From positions 1 to 61,684 of the forward strand of contig JAJSAL010000167.1 in assembly GCA_024274705.1 (NCBI GenBank): DNA of 61,684 nt, in the 5' to 3' direction. Below the pieces are notes generated by a model that did not search any database, was not told where the DNA came from, and worked only from the letters and a program-made list of their open reading frames with translations. Below, piece after piece: positions 50,761 to 60,406 of this stretch. The translations under genes and the position numbers were made by a program. The DNA is from Spirochaetota bacterium. Its GTDB lineage: Bacteria > Spirochaetota > Spirochaetia > SPDA01 > JAJSAL01. How positions within the stretch are numbered: position 1 is the first letter of the stretch; the number at the start of each line of letters is the position of its first letter.

Positions 50761-51252
50761 ATGAGATCGAAAATGAATAAGGTAATTTTTAGTCTTTTCG
50801 TTTGTCTTTCTTTACCGTTGCTTCTGTTAAACTGTTCTCTCAGGAGAGAAAACACCACGGCCGGTAATACTCAAAGGTTCGTCATCACCGACGGCGCTAC
50901 CGGAAAAGTCGCCGCAACCTACGATTACGATACGGAATCGCGCCGGCTTAAGGAAACCGTTGTATACGATTCACAGGAACAGGCGAAACGGTCCATCGAA
51001 TACTCTTTTGACGAGGACGGAGAACTGGATCAGCAGATCGTGCAGCGTCCCGTCGGCTCCGGGATGAATACGGATATCATCACCTATCACATGGAAAAAG
51101 AATATAACCCCCAGGGCCGCCTGGTAAAAACGGTTCAGACTGCCAGCACCGGAGAGATTATCGAAACATTCTACGGGTACGACAGTCAAGGTTCTCTGCG
51201 AGGCGTTGTCCAGCGTAACGGGAGCGGTGCTCTCATGATGATGGACTACTGA
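50761..51252 (+). CDS. lipoprotein with YD/RHS-like strand repeats (secreted cluster 1/6)
   Basis: A 163-residue lipoprotein with lipobox LLLNC. The mature part has alternating short strands such as YDYDTESRRLKETVVYD, EYNPQGRLVKTV and YGYDSQGSLRGVV, reminiscent of YD/RHS-type repeats. The function is unknown. A second ATG at 50773 would shorten the signal peptide by four residues. It opens a block of six co-directional exported proteins whose starts abut or overlap their predecessors. Confidence 0.72.
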   Translation: MRSKMNKVIFSLFVCLSLPLLLLNCSLRRENTTAGNTQRFVITDGATGKVAATYDYDTESRRLKETVVYDSQEQAKRSIEYSFDEDGELDQQIVQRPVGSGMNTDIITYHMEKEYNPQGRLVKTVQTASTGEIIETFYGYDSQGSLRGVVQRNGSGALMMMDY

Positions 51253-52664
51253 TGGGTAATAAAGGCTCACATCCGGTTATATCAAAGGGCCTTTTACTCG
51301 GGTTTCTCGGAATTATACTCCTGCCATCCACTCTCTTATCCGCCCAGACCATGATAACCGGAACGGAAGTAGTACTTGCCGAAGGGGTTATCGACCTCCG
51401 GGAAAATCCCCAAATGAGAAAAAGGGGTGCCGACGGTCCCGGATCGTACTATTCCATGGAGGACCTCCAAATCGGATCGGTGTTTATCGGTGCAGACAAC
51501 ATTGCACGAAAGGTTATCACCATATACGAAGATCACGGGCAGACGGTGATCGAAACAGCCGAACCCCGCATCGAAGAAGTGCTTCATTCCTACACCATTC
51601 CGGACCAGGAAATACGGTTTACCCGGCAGAACATTGATCCCCAGTCCCTGTATCCCGGGGTCTCTCTCTTAAGCGATACATACATGGCAAGGAGCGAAAT
51701 GCCCTCCAACGGTGACTGGCTGGAGACCGATCCTGACTGGATGGGCAACGATGTCATCACCATGGACATAGATATCCCCCTCTGGTCCGGGGGAAGCAGC
51801 GGGGAAGGAGAAGCGGACTGGGGCGGCCAGGAGGTAACCGGCACCCTTGGCGATGGAATCGAAACCGGTACTGCAAATGCAGGGTTCAACGCGGGTATTT
51901 CCGGTGAGCTCAGAATCGAAGGCATCCTCAGAATTGCGGAGCCCGTCTTAAGGGCAGGCTCCAAGATGCCGTCCATTTCGGTTACCTGGGTCCAGGTGTG
52001 GTGGTATTTCGGCTATCCTGAAGTAACCTTCGAAGACGGATATCTTCACGCTTCCTTTGATGCGGCCCAGCAGTTCGACTTCAAGCTGATCGGTTCCGTG
52101 AGCCTGGAAACGGAAATCGAGATCCCCCTCCTGGTGCTTATCGTTACCGATCCGTATAACGTAGCGAAATTCGAAGTGGGAGTGTACCTGAAAATACCGA
52201 TAGAAGGGGAAATTAAGGTCGTCTTCGAGATCAGCGAATACACCGACTTCAATATCTGGAGTACCGTCGATCTGTTCTGGCCGTTTATTCCATATAACCT
52301 AAGGGCCGGCGGGGACCATTACACCCATTTCAGCCTCCGGCCCTCCATAGAAGCGGAAGTGGAAGAGCGTCTCGGGCTCTACCTCGGTATGAGCGGTTCG
52401 ATCCTCGGGTTCGATCTCCTGGAAGCTGAAGTCGGTGGCGGCATCTATCACAACACCCGGGGCTACATGGAATCGAGAAACGTCATCGGTTACAGCAGTG
52501 ATGCAGGCAGCTACGGCAGCCTCTTCGACTCCTGGAACTATGAGATTACAATGGAGGTCGGGGGATACGTGGAGGCAAGTATCACGATTGCATCGATTCT
52601 CCCGATAGATATATTCGAATACAAGTGGCCTTTCTGGACCTGGGAAACTTCAGGGACGTTTTAG
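51252..52664 (+). CDS. secreted beta-rich protein of unknown function (secreted cluster 2/6)
   Basis: A 470-residue exported protein. Signal peptide GLLLGFLGIILLPSTLLSA, then about 180 residues with a Gly-rich linker (SGGSSGEGEADWGGQE), then a long region rich in Trp, Tyr and alternating strands (VWWYFGYPEVTFEDGYLHAS, EIEIPLLVLIVTD) suggesting a beta sandwich or barrel. I recognise no family. The start overlaps the previous stop by one base, and the next gene begins 6 bases after its end. Confidence 0.65.
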   Translation: MGNKGSHPVISKGLLLGFLGIILLPSTLLSAQTMITGTEVVLAEGVIDLRENPQMRKRGADGPGSYYSMEDLQIGSVFIGADNIARKVITIYEDHGQTVIETAEPRIEEVLHSYTIPDQEIRFTRQNIDPQSLYPGVSLLSDTYMARSEMPSNGDWLETDPDWMGNDVITMDIDIPLWSGGSSGEGEADWGGQEVTGTLGDGIETGTANAGFNAGISGELRIEGILRIAEPVLRAGSKMPSISVTWVQVWWYFGYPEVTFEDGYLHASFDAAQQFDFKLIGSVSLETEIEIPLLVLIVTDPYNVAKFEVGVYLKIPIEGEIKVVFEISEYTDFNIWSTVDLFWPFIPYNLRAGGDHYTHFSLRPSIEAEVEERLGLYLGMSGSILGFDLLEAEVGGGIYHNTRGYMESRNVIGYSSDAGSYGSLFDSWNYEITMEVGGYVEASITIASILPIDIFEYKWPFWTWETSGTF

Positions 52665-52670
52665 CTGGAG

Positions 52671-53852
52671 ATGATGAAATACAGCATCGTCAGGATATCG
52701 ATAATTCTCATCCTCTGTGTACTTTTCCTGTTCCTCCCGGGGTGCAGACTGCAGGAGACCGAAGAGATCGAGGTCATCGATTATGATACCCGGACAATAG
52801 AATACTGGACGGATATCGATTCCGGTGATGCTGAGGAACTCCAGCCGGTCCGGATAAAAATCTATGACAGTACAGGGTACCAGATCGGCGAGTTCGTGGA
52901 CACCTACGGTGACAATCAACTGAAAACCAGGACCGACGTGTACGATGTCAGCCGGGACGGGGTAAAAACCTTAAAGGAATACTTTGTATTTACCTACGAC
53001 ACGGTAAACTATAACGGCGAAGATATTTTCAGACTGATTAAAGGGGAGACCTTCGATCCCGATGATGTTCGCAGGCTTTATTATGATCAGACCTACGATG
53101 CAAATATTCTGGATTCCTACGCAGAGCGGGTAACCTGGGCCTACGAGGACGGATCCGATGTAAAAAAATCGATCCGGATCCGTACATATATCAAGGACGT
53201 GGATCCTGACCTTAACGGAAAGTACCGGACCGAGCAGTTCTACGATTACGACACGGACCAGTCTACCCTGATATTGAGAAAGGAATACGCTGCCTGGCAC
53301 AACGGGGACGGGGAAATCACGAAGGAACTGTACCATGTAAAGCGGGGAAGCCAGACTGAGCAGGTTCTGCCGGATGTGACCGGCGACGAATCGTATTTCT
53401 ATGTCACCTACTCAAGGGATACCGGGGGGAATGTGTATCTCCAGAATAATTTTATCTACACCGATACCGGGACAGATACGGACCTCGATTCCGGCGGGGA
53501 CGGCTCATTCAACATCCCCGACAGAAATTTAGACGATCCCTTCGCATTCAATCCCGACCCTGCAGGTGTGGAGGACCAGGTGGACATGCTCCTTACCGAA
53601 CGGGACGCCGAGGGAAACATCGAATCGGAAACACTGTATTCATTCGGCGCGGTCCAGGAGAAAACGATCTATACGTACGATTCCGAAAACCGGATGACCA
53701 AAAAAGCGAGATATACCCAGGGCGGTCAGGTACTGGACGAATCTACAGAGATACGGTACCGGGATGAATACATCGATGGTACATATTACCTTGTACGGGA
53801 AGTATTTACCTATCAATTCAACGAATCGTATCCGGTGAACAGGGAGAACTGA
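52671..53852 (+). CDS. lipoprotein with YD-like repeats (secreted cluster 3/6)
   Basis: A 393-residue lipoprotein with lipobox LPGC (FLFLPGCRLQ). It is rich in Asp, Tyr and Thr, with repeating strand units such as YTYDSENRMTKKARYTQGGQV and YDYDTDQSTLILRKEYA that resemble RHS/YD repeats, and with the Asp-rich loop DTGTDTDLDSGGDGS, which could bind calcium. The function is unknown. The start may be the second ATG (52674). It ends at the base before the next gene's ATG. Confidence 0.68.
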   Translation: MMKYSIVRISIILILCVLFLFLPGCRLQETEEIEVIDYDTRTIEYWTDIDSGDAEELQPVRIKIYDSTGYQIGEFVDTYGDNQLKTRTDVYDVSRDGVKTLKEYFVFTYDTVNYNGEDIFRLIKGETFDPDDVRRLYYDQTYDANILDSYAERVTWAYEDGSDVKKSIRIRTYIKDVDPDLNGKYRTEQFYDYDTDQSTLILRKEYAAWHNGDGEITKELYHVKRGSQTEQVLPDVTGDESYFYVTYSRDTGGNVYLQNNFIYTDTGTDTDLDSGGDGSFNIPDRNLDDPFAFNPDPAGVEDQVDMLLTERDAEGNIESETLYSFGAVQEKTIYTYDSENRMTKKARYTQGGQVLDESTEIRYRDEYIDGTYYLVREVFTYQFNESYPVNREN

Positions 53853-55585
53853 TGTTTAGAAAACGTAGTTTCATTAAAGCCGTACTCATCATTACCATAA
53901 CCCTTTTCTGTATAGCCACCCCGCTGTTCGGCAAAGGGAAGAGGGAACGATCAGGTTCAGTTTCACTCCGGAAAATCAGCCAAACCGAATTCATCTTTGT
54001 TTCCCTCCACGACCCCCTCCTCTACCCGGAGACCTCATATAACGTCAACCCGGCGGTACTGAATACGATGAATAAAAAGGTGCTGATTACTGATGCGGGT
54101 TTTTTCTTTGACAAGGCGGAAGATACCGTAACCCGGATTGACGATTCCGTCGGTGTAAAAGGGGGAACCTACACGAATATCGACAGATCAATACAGCCGG
54201 ACCTGTACGTTCTCGGTATGGGCCCTTCGAAAAAGAAAGGGAAAAGCGCATACAGGGGCCTGGCCCTGCAGGCTGGAACGGCCCTCACCCGGGATCAGGA
54301 CAGGTATACCGATTACAATTCATATTCGGAACAGTTCACCAGGTCAGTCGATGATTTTTCCCTGGGTACCGGTCTTAATTACTTCTACAGCAGGAAACGG
54401 AAGCGTATGACCCTAGGTCTGAACCTGGGATACGGTTTCGGTTATGCCCCGGAAATGTTCAGGTGGGTTTCCGATGAATCTCTTGCCCCGGCTTCAGTGT
54501 ATATCCAGGATACGGTACGGGCGAACCGGGAGTACACCCACAGTGCGGATGTGGTACTGGGATCAATTTTCCCCCTTTCCAGGGCCGCAGAACTGGGCCT
54601 GAGTCTTGTATACCAGGGCAGTCTGACTGATGCATCGCAGATGTTTACCGGTATTGACTCCGATGGTGACGGCCACGACGATACGGTGATGGCGTATAAA
54701 GATTACGTTGTCTACACCGGGGAAGGCGGTCCCGACATTCTGGCTAACAGTTACGACGCCCGGGACCTTACCCTTTCCTCCCGGGTTACCCTTCACCCGG
54801 CTTTGCGCATGTTTTTAACAAGCCGGGTCGAACTCTTCATTTCGGGAAGCTACTCCCTCTTTGACCTGGATTACCGGCGTTACTACTCCCACCTGGTCCT
54901 GACAAACGATATCGTTGACGATGCGAGCGTGGACATCCGGATGTACAATGCCGGTTTTACCTCCTTTGAGGTGATGCCGGGCCTGGCAGTCAGGACCGGA
55001 AAAAAGGGTCTCCTGAAAATCGGTGCCGGTTTCATTCAGCAAAACTCCCGGTTTTCCCAGGAGGGTATTTCTCCGGAGGGCATAAGCAGGTACAGCAGGC
55101 TGAATCCGGATAATTTAACGGAGTTGGAGTTGGGCCTGGAACCGGTAAACAACGCCCTCGTTGACGAAGGGATACCCCCCTCTAAGCAACTCGACCGGAC
55201 CCTCAGGCTCTCCCTGGCGTGGGAGTTCATCGACACCGGGGGAGTGAGTGTGTTTCTGGAAGGCGATGTAACAGGGTCCCGGAATAGAACTGTGTACAAA
55301 GCATACAACCTGGATACCCGGAGTGTATGGTTCGAAGAAGAAAATTCCGATTCCATTACATGGCGAATCAATCCTGTTGCAGGGATAGCCTTTCAATTCG
55401 GGAAAAACGGTGTGTGCACCCTAAAAACTGAAGGTACAGGCACTCTGGGATCGGTACAGAGCAATACCGAAACGGCTCCCTTTGATGAAAGCATAGAACG
55501 CACTTCGCTGAATGGATCCATGGATGTGGTATCATCATCACCGGCTGTATTTAATGTACAGGCGGGGTTCATGTTTTCTTATTAA
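53852..55585 (+). CDS. probable outer-membrane beta-barrel protein (secreted cluster 4/6)
   Basis: A 577-residue exported protein. Signal peptide FIKAVLIITITLFCIATPLFG, then strands with alternating hydrophobic residues and many Tyr/Arg (GLNLGYGFGYAPEMFRWV, RVELFISGSYSLFDLDYRRY, LAVRTGKKGLLKIGAGFI), ending VQAGFMFSY, an aromatic C-terminus typical of outer-membrane barrels. GIDSDGDGHDD is an EF-hand-like Asp loop. It is the likely membrane partner or exporter for the neighbouring lipoproteins, by inference. Confidence 0.65.
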   Translation: MFRKRSFIKAVLIITITLFCIATPLFGKGKRERSGSVSLRKISQTEFIFVSLHDPLLYPETSYNVNPAVLNTMNKKVLITDAGFFFDKAEDTVTRIDDSVGVKGGTYTNIDRSIQPDLYVLGMGPSKKKGKSAYRGLALQAGTALTRDQDRYTDYNSYSEQFTRSVDDFSLGTGLNYFYSRKRKRMTLGLNLGYGFGYAPEMFRWVSDESLAPASVYIQDTVRANREYTHSADVVLGSIFPLSRAAELGLSLVYQGSLTDASQMFTGIDSDGDGHDDTVMAYKDYVVYTGEGGPDILANSYDARDLTLSSRVTLHPALRMFLTSRVELFISGSYSLFDLDYRRYYSHLVLTNDIVDDASVDIRMYNAGFTSFEVMPGLAVRTGKKGLLKIGAGFIQQNSRFSQEGISPEGISRYSRLNPDNLTELELGLEPVNNALVDEGIPPSKQLDRTLRLSLAWEFIDTGGVSVFLEGDVTGSRNRTVYKAYNLDTRSVWFEEENSDSITWRINPVAGIAFQFGKNGVCTLKTEGTGTLGSVQSNTETAPFDESIERTSLNGSMDVVSSSPAVFNVQAGFMFSY

Positions 55586-55603
55586 AAGGAGAAGCAGGAA
55601 ACA

Positions 55604-57358
55604 GTGGCAGAGAAGCAAGGATACGGTGCACACGGAACACTCCAATCCTCTGTAGTGTTTTATTTTGCTGCGGTGATTCTTTCGTGGGTCCTCTTAAGCT
55701 GCCAGCCGAACCTGGCGGTTCCGCTCCTCTCTTTCCAAGGGATCGAGCAGTCGAGGGACGACATGATAGGAGGGTTTACCGGCACCGCATCACTGGATAC
55801 GGATCCGGAAGGATCCACTCTCGTGGGGGACCGAAGCAAAACCAATATCGTGCTGCAGAATATCGGAACTGAAGACATTGTCATCACCGATATCGCCCTG
55901 TACCGTCATGTATACTCAGGAGGTGAAATTTCCGGAACCGAAGATTTCCAGACAATCTTTGGATTTCCCCCGGGGCTGAAGCCTGACCTGCCCGTCTCCA
56001 TTCCCTCAGGAGGAGAGTTTGACGGTCTCTTTCTCTATTTCGAGCCTGTTATAGCCGGGTACGAATCAGGCGTACTGGTTCTGGACACGAACAGCGGACA
56101 GGTATCTTTAAGGATAGCAGGATACGGGGCCTGGGAACTCACCCTTATCGTGGCAGGCGGTGCAAACGGAAAGATTGTGGAACCGATAGAAGTTCTTGCC
56201 GGAGAGACAATCGTGTACCGGGCAACAAGTACGGAGGTAGCTCTGAAAGCGACGGGAGATCATCCCCTCGGCCTGTATGAGCTACAGCAATGGACCCCGG
56301 GAGGTTCCGTTTCGATCGCCGATGTCAATGCCGAAGAAACTGTGGCTACATTAACCGGCCCCGGGAGCGTACAGGCGGTGTATAGCTCTCCTTACGTTTT
56401 TGTTCTCGACGGCGCAGCCGGTGACGGCCTGACCGATTCAACACCCTGTGGTTCCATAGAAACGGCGATTCCTATTCTTATCGCCAATTCGAGGAAGGGG
56501 ATTGTCGTTGCCGCCGGGACGTATACCGCGTCAGCGGATATTTCCATGGCGGCAGGCTCCCTTAAGGGTGGTTACAGCTCTGATTTCACTGCCCGTGATA
56601 TTACAGCCAACCTGACAATAATCGACCTGGGAGCCTACACCCTCATTTTCGACGAGACCACCGGTGAGGCAGGATTCCTGGAAGGCTTTACCTTAAACGG
56701 CGGGGATAACGCCGGTGAATCGACCACGGCACTCCGGATCTACGGCTCTTCCCCGGTAATAACAGACAACATCATCAACGCCGGAAACGATTCGCTCCGC
56801 TCCACGGCTATCCACATCATCAATGAACCTGAGAACGATCTGCTGGACGATGCCATCACTCCGGATATCGGGAACAACACCATCACCGCCGGCAATACAA
56901 CCGCAGCCGGGGGTACAAGCTACGGCATCTATATCGACTGGTATGCCAACCCGGCTATCTCGGATAATGTAATTACTGCCGGGAGTTCCTCGGGAAGCAG
57001 TGGAAAATCCTACGGTATCTACAGTGTCAATCAAAGCAGCCCGGTTGTCCGGAATAATTTCATAAACGGGGGCGGCGGTACAGCTGAAGCGAGTGCGCTC
57101 TATTTCGGCTACGGCGGATATCCGGAAATCGAAGACAACACACTGTTCAACGGCAATGCGTCGAACACATACGGACTCATCCTGTGGACCTTTGCACGAA
57201 TCGAAACGCTCTCCGGAAATAACCTCTACGACTGTGATACCGCTTTCGTCTACAATTACTTCGACAACACGTATCTCACCACGATCGATGAAGTAAACGA
57301 CGAGTACCTTCCCGGCGAAACTGATCCAGCGGTTCTCAACAGGAGCGCCCCTCCATGA
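55604..57358 (+). CDS. lipoprotein with right-handed parallel beta-helix (secreted cluster 5/6)
   Basis: A 584-residue lipoprotein with lipobox LLSC (VLLSCQPNL). Residues about 60-180 look like an ASPM-SPD-2-Hydin/choice-of-anchor module (KTNIVLQNIGTEDIVITDIAL), then an Inl-type bacterial repeat (ANGKIVEPIEVLAGETIVYR), then a DUF1565/NosD-like parallel beta-helix with repeats of the type ITDNIINAGND, ISDNVITAGSS and VRNNFINGGGG. The start is GTG with AAAAGGAG upstream. It is a surface or periplasmic adhesin or carbohydrate-binding candidate. Confidence 0.78.
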   Translation: MAEKQGYGAHGTLQSSVVFYFAAVILSWVLLSCQPNLAVPLLSFQGIEQSRDDMIGGFTGTASLDTDPEGSTLVGDRSKTNIVLQNIGTEDIVITDIALYRHVYSGGEISGTEDFQTIFGFPPGLKPDLPVSIPSGGEFDGLFLYFEPVIAGYESGVLVLDTNSGQVSLRIAGYGAWELTLIVAGGANGKIVEPIEVLAGETIVYRATSTEVALKATGDHPLGLYELQQWTPGGSVSIADVNAEETVATLTGPGSVQAVYSSPYVFVLDGAAGDGLTDSTPCGSIETAIPILIANSRKGIVVAAGTYTASADISMAAGSLKGGYSSDFTARDITANLTIIDLGAYTLIFDETTGEAGFLEGFTLNGGDNAGESTTALRIYGSSPVITDNIINAGNDSLRSTAIHIINEPENDLLDDAITPDIGNNTITAGNTTAAGGTSYGIYIDWYANPAISDNVITAGSSSGSSGKSYGIYSVNQSSPVVRNNFINGGGGTAEASALYFGYGGYPEIEDNTLFNGNASNTYGLILWTFARIETLSGNNLYDCDTAFVYNYFDNTYLTTIDEVNDEYLPGETDPAVLNRSAPP

Positions 57359-58341
57359 TGCGCCTCAAATCACTGATCATCCTGGCGCTGCTCCCGGCCC
57401 TGTTCGGATGTTCCTGGTTCAGGAAGCAGGACGTCGTCACCGAACCACGGGATTTTATCGTCAATGTGAAAAACACCCTTTTCAACCAGCCCACAGAGTC
57501 CGACCCTTCCATGGCAGGGTTGGGAACACCCTCGGTGACAATCACGATTATCACCGAAGACAGTTCCAGGAATGAAATTGAAAATGAAGCTGTCCTGACA
57601 CAGGAGGGAATCGATACGGCGGCAGATTACACCCGGGTCAGCATTACCATCGAAGGTGAGTTTATAAGGGTTGAAGCTGAAAGCGGTACCTTGTTCGTGG
57701 AGCTTAACGAAGACAACTACAACCTTACCCCGGATATCGAATGGCCCTATTATGGATGGACCGCCTTTGCCAACGTTGAAAAGGTGAAGCTCGGCTTTTC
57801 CCTGAATCGTTCGGACCCGGCTGCAAGCACCCTTCGTCTTCTTATCTGCCCCAGGGGCGGAAGTACACCGGAGGTGCTGGTGGATTCAGGACCCCAGACA
57901 GGATCCGGTCTTACCGACAGGGGAGCAGCCCTTGTATCGAAACAGATCTCCTTCACACTGACACCGGCGGAAAACCCTGCCGGGCTGTCTTACGATGTCT
58001 ACACCCTGGTAGTGGAAAAAAATCTCGCTGTCACCTACAACCCGGCTATCACTTTCGAGGCAACCTATGAAACGAATCCATGGTCAGACCGGTGGACCTA
58101 CGAAGAGATTACCTCCACCGGCAAAAACATCGGAGGCGAAACATATGTCCTGCAGCGGCTTACCACCGGGGGCCCATGGAATATTACCGACCCCATGGGT
58201 GACGGATTCGATTCCGGGCTTATCGACCTGACAACTTCAGCGGACGAAACGATAACGGACAAATACCTCCTACTGGCATATATCCTCCATTACGGCACCC
58301 TCTCTGTTCCGGTTGATGTGTACTGCATAGATATCGAATAG
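57355..58341 (+). CDS. lipoprotein of unknown function (secreted cluster 6/6)
   Basis: A 328-residue lipoprotein with lipobox LFGC (ALLPALFGCSWF). The mature protein is beta-rich with no motif that I can name. VYTLVVEKNLAVTYNPAITF and SADETITDKYLLLAYILHYG occur in the C-terminal half. The ATG overlaps the previous stop (4 bases). It converges with the sugar-kinase gene, 24 bases apart, with no clear terminator between. Confidence 0.68.
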   Translation: MMRLKSLIILALLPALFGCSWFRKQDVVTEPRDFIVNVKNTLFNQPTESDPSMAGLGTPSVTITIITEDSSRNEIENEAVLTQEGIDTAADYTRVSITIEGEFIRVEAESGTLFVELNEDNYNLTPDIEWPYYGWTAFANVEKVKLGFSLNRSDPAASTLRLLICPRGGSTPEVLVDSGPQTGSGLTDRGAALVSKQISFTLTPAENPAGLSYDVYTLVVEKNLAVTYNPAITFEATYETNPWSDRWTYEEITSTGKNIGGETYVLQRLTTGGPWNITDPMGDGFDSGLIDLTTSADETITDKYLLLAYILHYGTLSVPVDVYCIDIE

Positions 58342-58365
58342 TTGTCCCGTGGAGCACTGCCCCGG

Positions 58366-59865
58366 TCAGCTCCCCAGCATCTCGAAAATGCTTTCCAGCT
58401 GTCTGTAGGCTTCCCTGAAAATACGGTACTGCCGGGAGTATACCGGGGAATGCTCTTTTTCCGGTGATGTTTCCTCCACGACACGTATAGCGGTGCAGGC
58501 ATCACTGAACGAAGAAAACACACCTGTACCTACACCGCCGGCAACGGCAGCTCCCATGGAAGTAGCTTCGTCCACCACGTTGAGGCGGACAACATCTTTC
58601 CCCAAAACATCAGCTATAATAGAACACCAGAGGGGGCTGCGTGCTCCTCCGCCGATTATGCGGATTTTTTCAGGCCGGATATTGTTTTCTTCGAACACAT
58701 CATAAATGGATTTAATATGAAAAACCACACCTTCGAGAATGGCCCTGACCATCTCTTCTTTTGTATGCTTCATGGAAAGACCGATAAAACTGCCCCGGGC
58801 ATTGTGGTTCCACAAGGGGCTCCGTTCCCCCATCAGGTACGGCAGGAACAGCAGCCCATGGACGCCTGGATCCACGTTCCCCGCCCACTTAAGGAGTTCC
58901 TCAAAGGAATAGCGTTCTTTCCCGGCAAGTACAGAATCAAGAAACCATTTCAGAGACCCTCCTCCGGCGTTCATACTGCCGGTAGGCATAAATGCGTTCT
59001 CCTCGAACAGGGCGTAGCTGCAGATCCTCATCTCTTTATCCAATACCGGCTCTTTGACTGCCGTCGCTATCCAGGAGGAAGTGCCGAGACAGAGATACGC
59101 TTCCTCCGCATCCAGGATACCGGAACCGTAGGTGGCACAAGCCCCGTCGCCTCCACCGATAACTACCGGGGTCCCTTCCGCAAGCCCGCATAAGGCTGCG
59201 GCTTTACCGGTAATACCCCCCACTACCGTTGTCGCCGGAACAGCTTCCGGCAGCTTGTCTTTGAGAATTCCCGCGGCCTTAAGAAGCTCCTCCGACCAGG
59301 ACATGGTGTGGACATCGAAGAGATTGGTACCTGTTGCATCGGAATAATCGGTCCTGTATTCTCCGGTAAGACGGAAAACCACGTAATCCTTAACCTGCAG
59401 AAACATTTCCGCCTGTTCGTACATTTCAGGCTCAAAGTCCCGGATCCACATGATCTTGGAAGCCGAGTAGGCGGGACTCAGGCGGTGTCCGGTAATCCGG
59501 TACACCTCCCGGCTCCCGACAGCCCTGTCTATACGGGCCGTCTGCTCCGATGCCCGCATATCCGACCAGATGATCGCCTTTCGGAGGGGTCTGCCGTTCT
59601 GCCCCACGGGAAGGGCCGCCATCATCTGTGCTGAAAAAGACACCGCTGCAATAGAGCGGATATTCACACCGGAGGTTTCGACCATTTCCCGTGTGGTACG
59701 GCAAAAAGCCTTCCAGTATCCTTCCGGATCCTGTTCCGCCCACCCGGGTCTCGGATAGTACGTGGGATATCCACAGAAAGCCGATGCCGCTATGTCTCCC
59801 CTTTCTGAAACGAGGACGGCCTTGTCTCCGGTGGTTCCCAGGTCGTGGGAGAGCAGGTAATTCAT
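58366..59865 (-). CDS. xylB: FGGY-family sugar kinase, xylulokinase-like
   Basis: A 499-residue carbohydrate kinase. N-terminal ATPase loop HDLGTTGDKAVLV, substrate-side block YYPRPGWAEQDPEGYW, MMAALPVGQNGRPLRKAIIWSDMR with the sugar-contact motif, GGGDGACATYGSG near residue 240, and the FGGY C-terminal GGGARSPLWCSIIADVLG near 410. The overall layout best fits xylulokinase, which phosphorylates D-xylulose for the pentose phosphate pathway; other FGGY substrates are possible. Last gene of a three-gene minus-strand operon; its ATG overlaps the methyltransferase stop. Confidence 0.85.
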   Translation of the reverse strand: MNYLLSHDLGTTGDKAVLVSERGDIAASAFCGYPTYYPRPGWAEQDPEGYWKAFCRTTREMVETSGVNIRSIAAVSFSAQMMAALPVGQNGRPLRKAIIWSDMRASEQTARIDRAVGSREVYRITGHRLSPAYSASKIMWIRDFEPEMYEQAEMFLQVKDYVVFRLTGEYRTDYSDATGTNLFDVHTMSWSEELLKAAGILKDKLPEAVPATTVVGGITGKAAALCGLAEGTPVVIGGGDGACATYGSGILDAEEAYLCLGTSSWIATAVKEPVLDKEMRICSYALFEENAFMPTGSMNAGGGSLKWFLDSVLAGKERYSFEELLKWAGNVDPGVHGLLFLPYLMGERSPLWNHNARGSFIGLSMKHTKEEMVRAILEGVVFHIKSIYDVFEENNIRPEKIRIIGGGARSPLWCSIIADVLGKDVVRLNVVDEATSMGAAVAGGVGTGVFSSFSDACTAIRVVEETSPEKEHSPVYSRQYRIFREAYRQLESIFEMLGS

Positions 59866-60401
59866 TCCATTCCCCGGTACACATAAATTTTGTCGTGAAA
59901 AACTTCATCTACCAGAACTTCATCGAGAGGCTCCCTGCCGGAAAAAGCGAATACCATGGAAATGATAACAAACCCGGGATGGAGCTTTTCTGAAAGACGT
60001 TCCTGAAGCGTCTCCATGAGGGCGGTTGAAAGATAGCACACATAACTGCGTCCCGGGGAGAGGCTGGTTTTCAGGAAATTCGCACGGATATACGAAAGGT
60101 TTCCCGGTCCCGACAGGAAAGCAGACAGTTTCGAAAAGAGACAGGGCAGGAAAGACGCTTCCACGCCCAGGACATCCTGATCGGGAAATTTCATAGCGAT
60201 TTTCCTGGTAAGGCCTCCCCATCCGGACCCGAGTTCCTGGATCACCTTCCCCTGGTGATACCTGCCTAAAAACACCAGCACCTGTTCCCTGGCGGCCCGG
60301 GAAGAAGGCATGGGTGGTATTCCGAGATGTTTCGTGGTGATAATAACGGAAACACCTGCAACTGCAGTACAGCATAGAAGAACCAACAGGAGTATCATCA
60401 T
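59862..60401 (-). CDS. membrane-anchored class I SAM-methyltransferase-like protein
   Basis: A 179-residue protein with an N-terminal membrane helix (MILLLVLLCCTAVAGVSVI) followed by a Rossmann-type methyltransferase fold: motif I ELGSGWGGLTRKIA, motif II GVEASFLPCLF and the SYVCYLSTALMETLQERL strand. The anchor is unusual for this fold. The substrate is unknown. I prefer the ATG at 60401; an ATG at 60419 would add six residues and overlap the aldo-keto reductase gene. Confidence 0.72.
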   Translation of the reverse strand: MMILLLVLLCCTAVAGVSVIITTKHLGIPPMPSSRAAREQVLVFLGRYHQGKVIQELGSGWGGLTRKIAMKFPDQDVLGVEASFLPCLFSKLSAFLSGPGNLSYIRANFLKTSLSPGRSYVCYLSTALMETLQERLSEKLHPGFVIISMVFAFSGREPLDEVLVDEVFHDKIYVYRGME

Positions 60402-60406
60402 GCACT

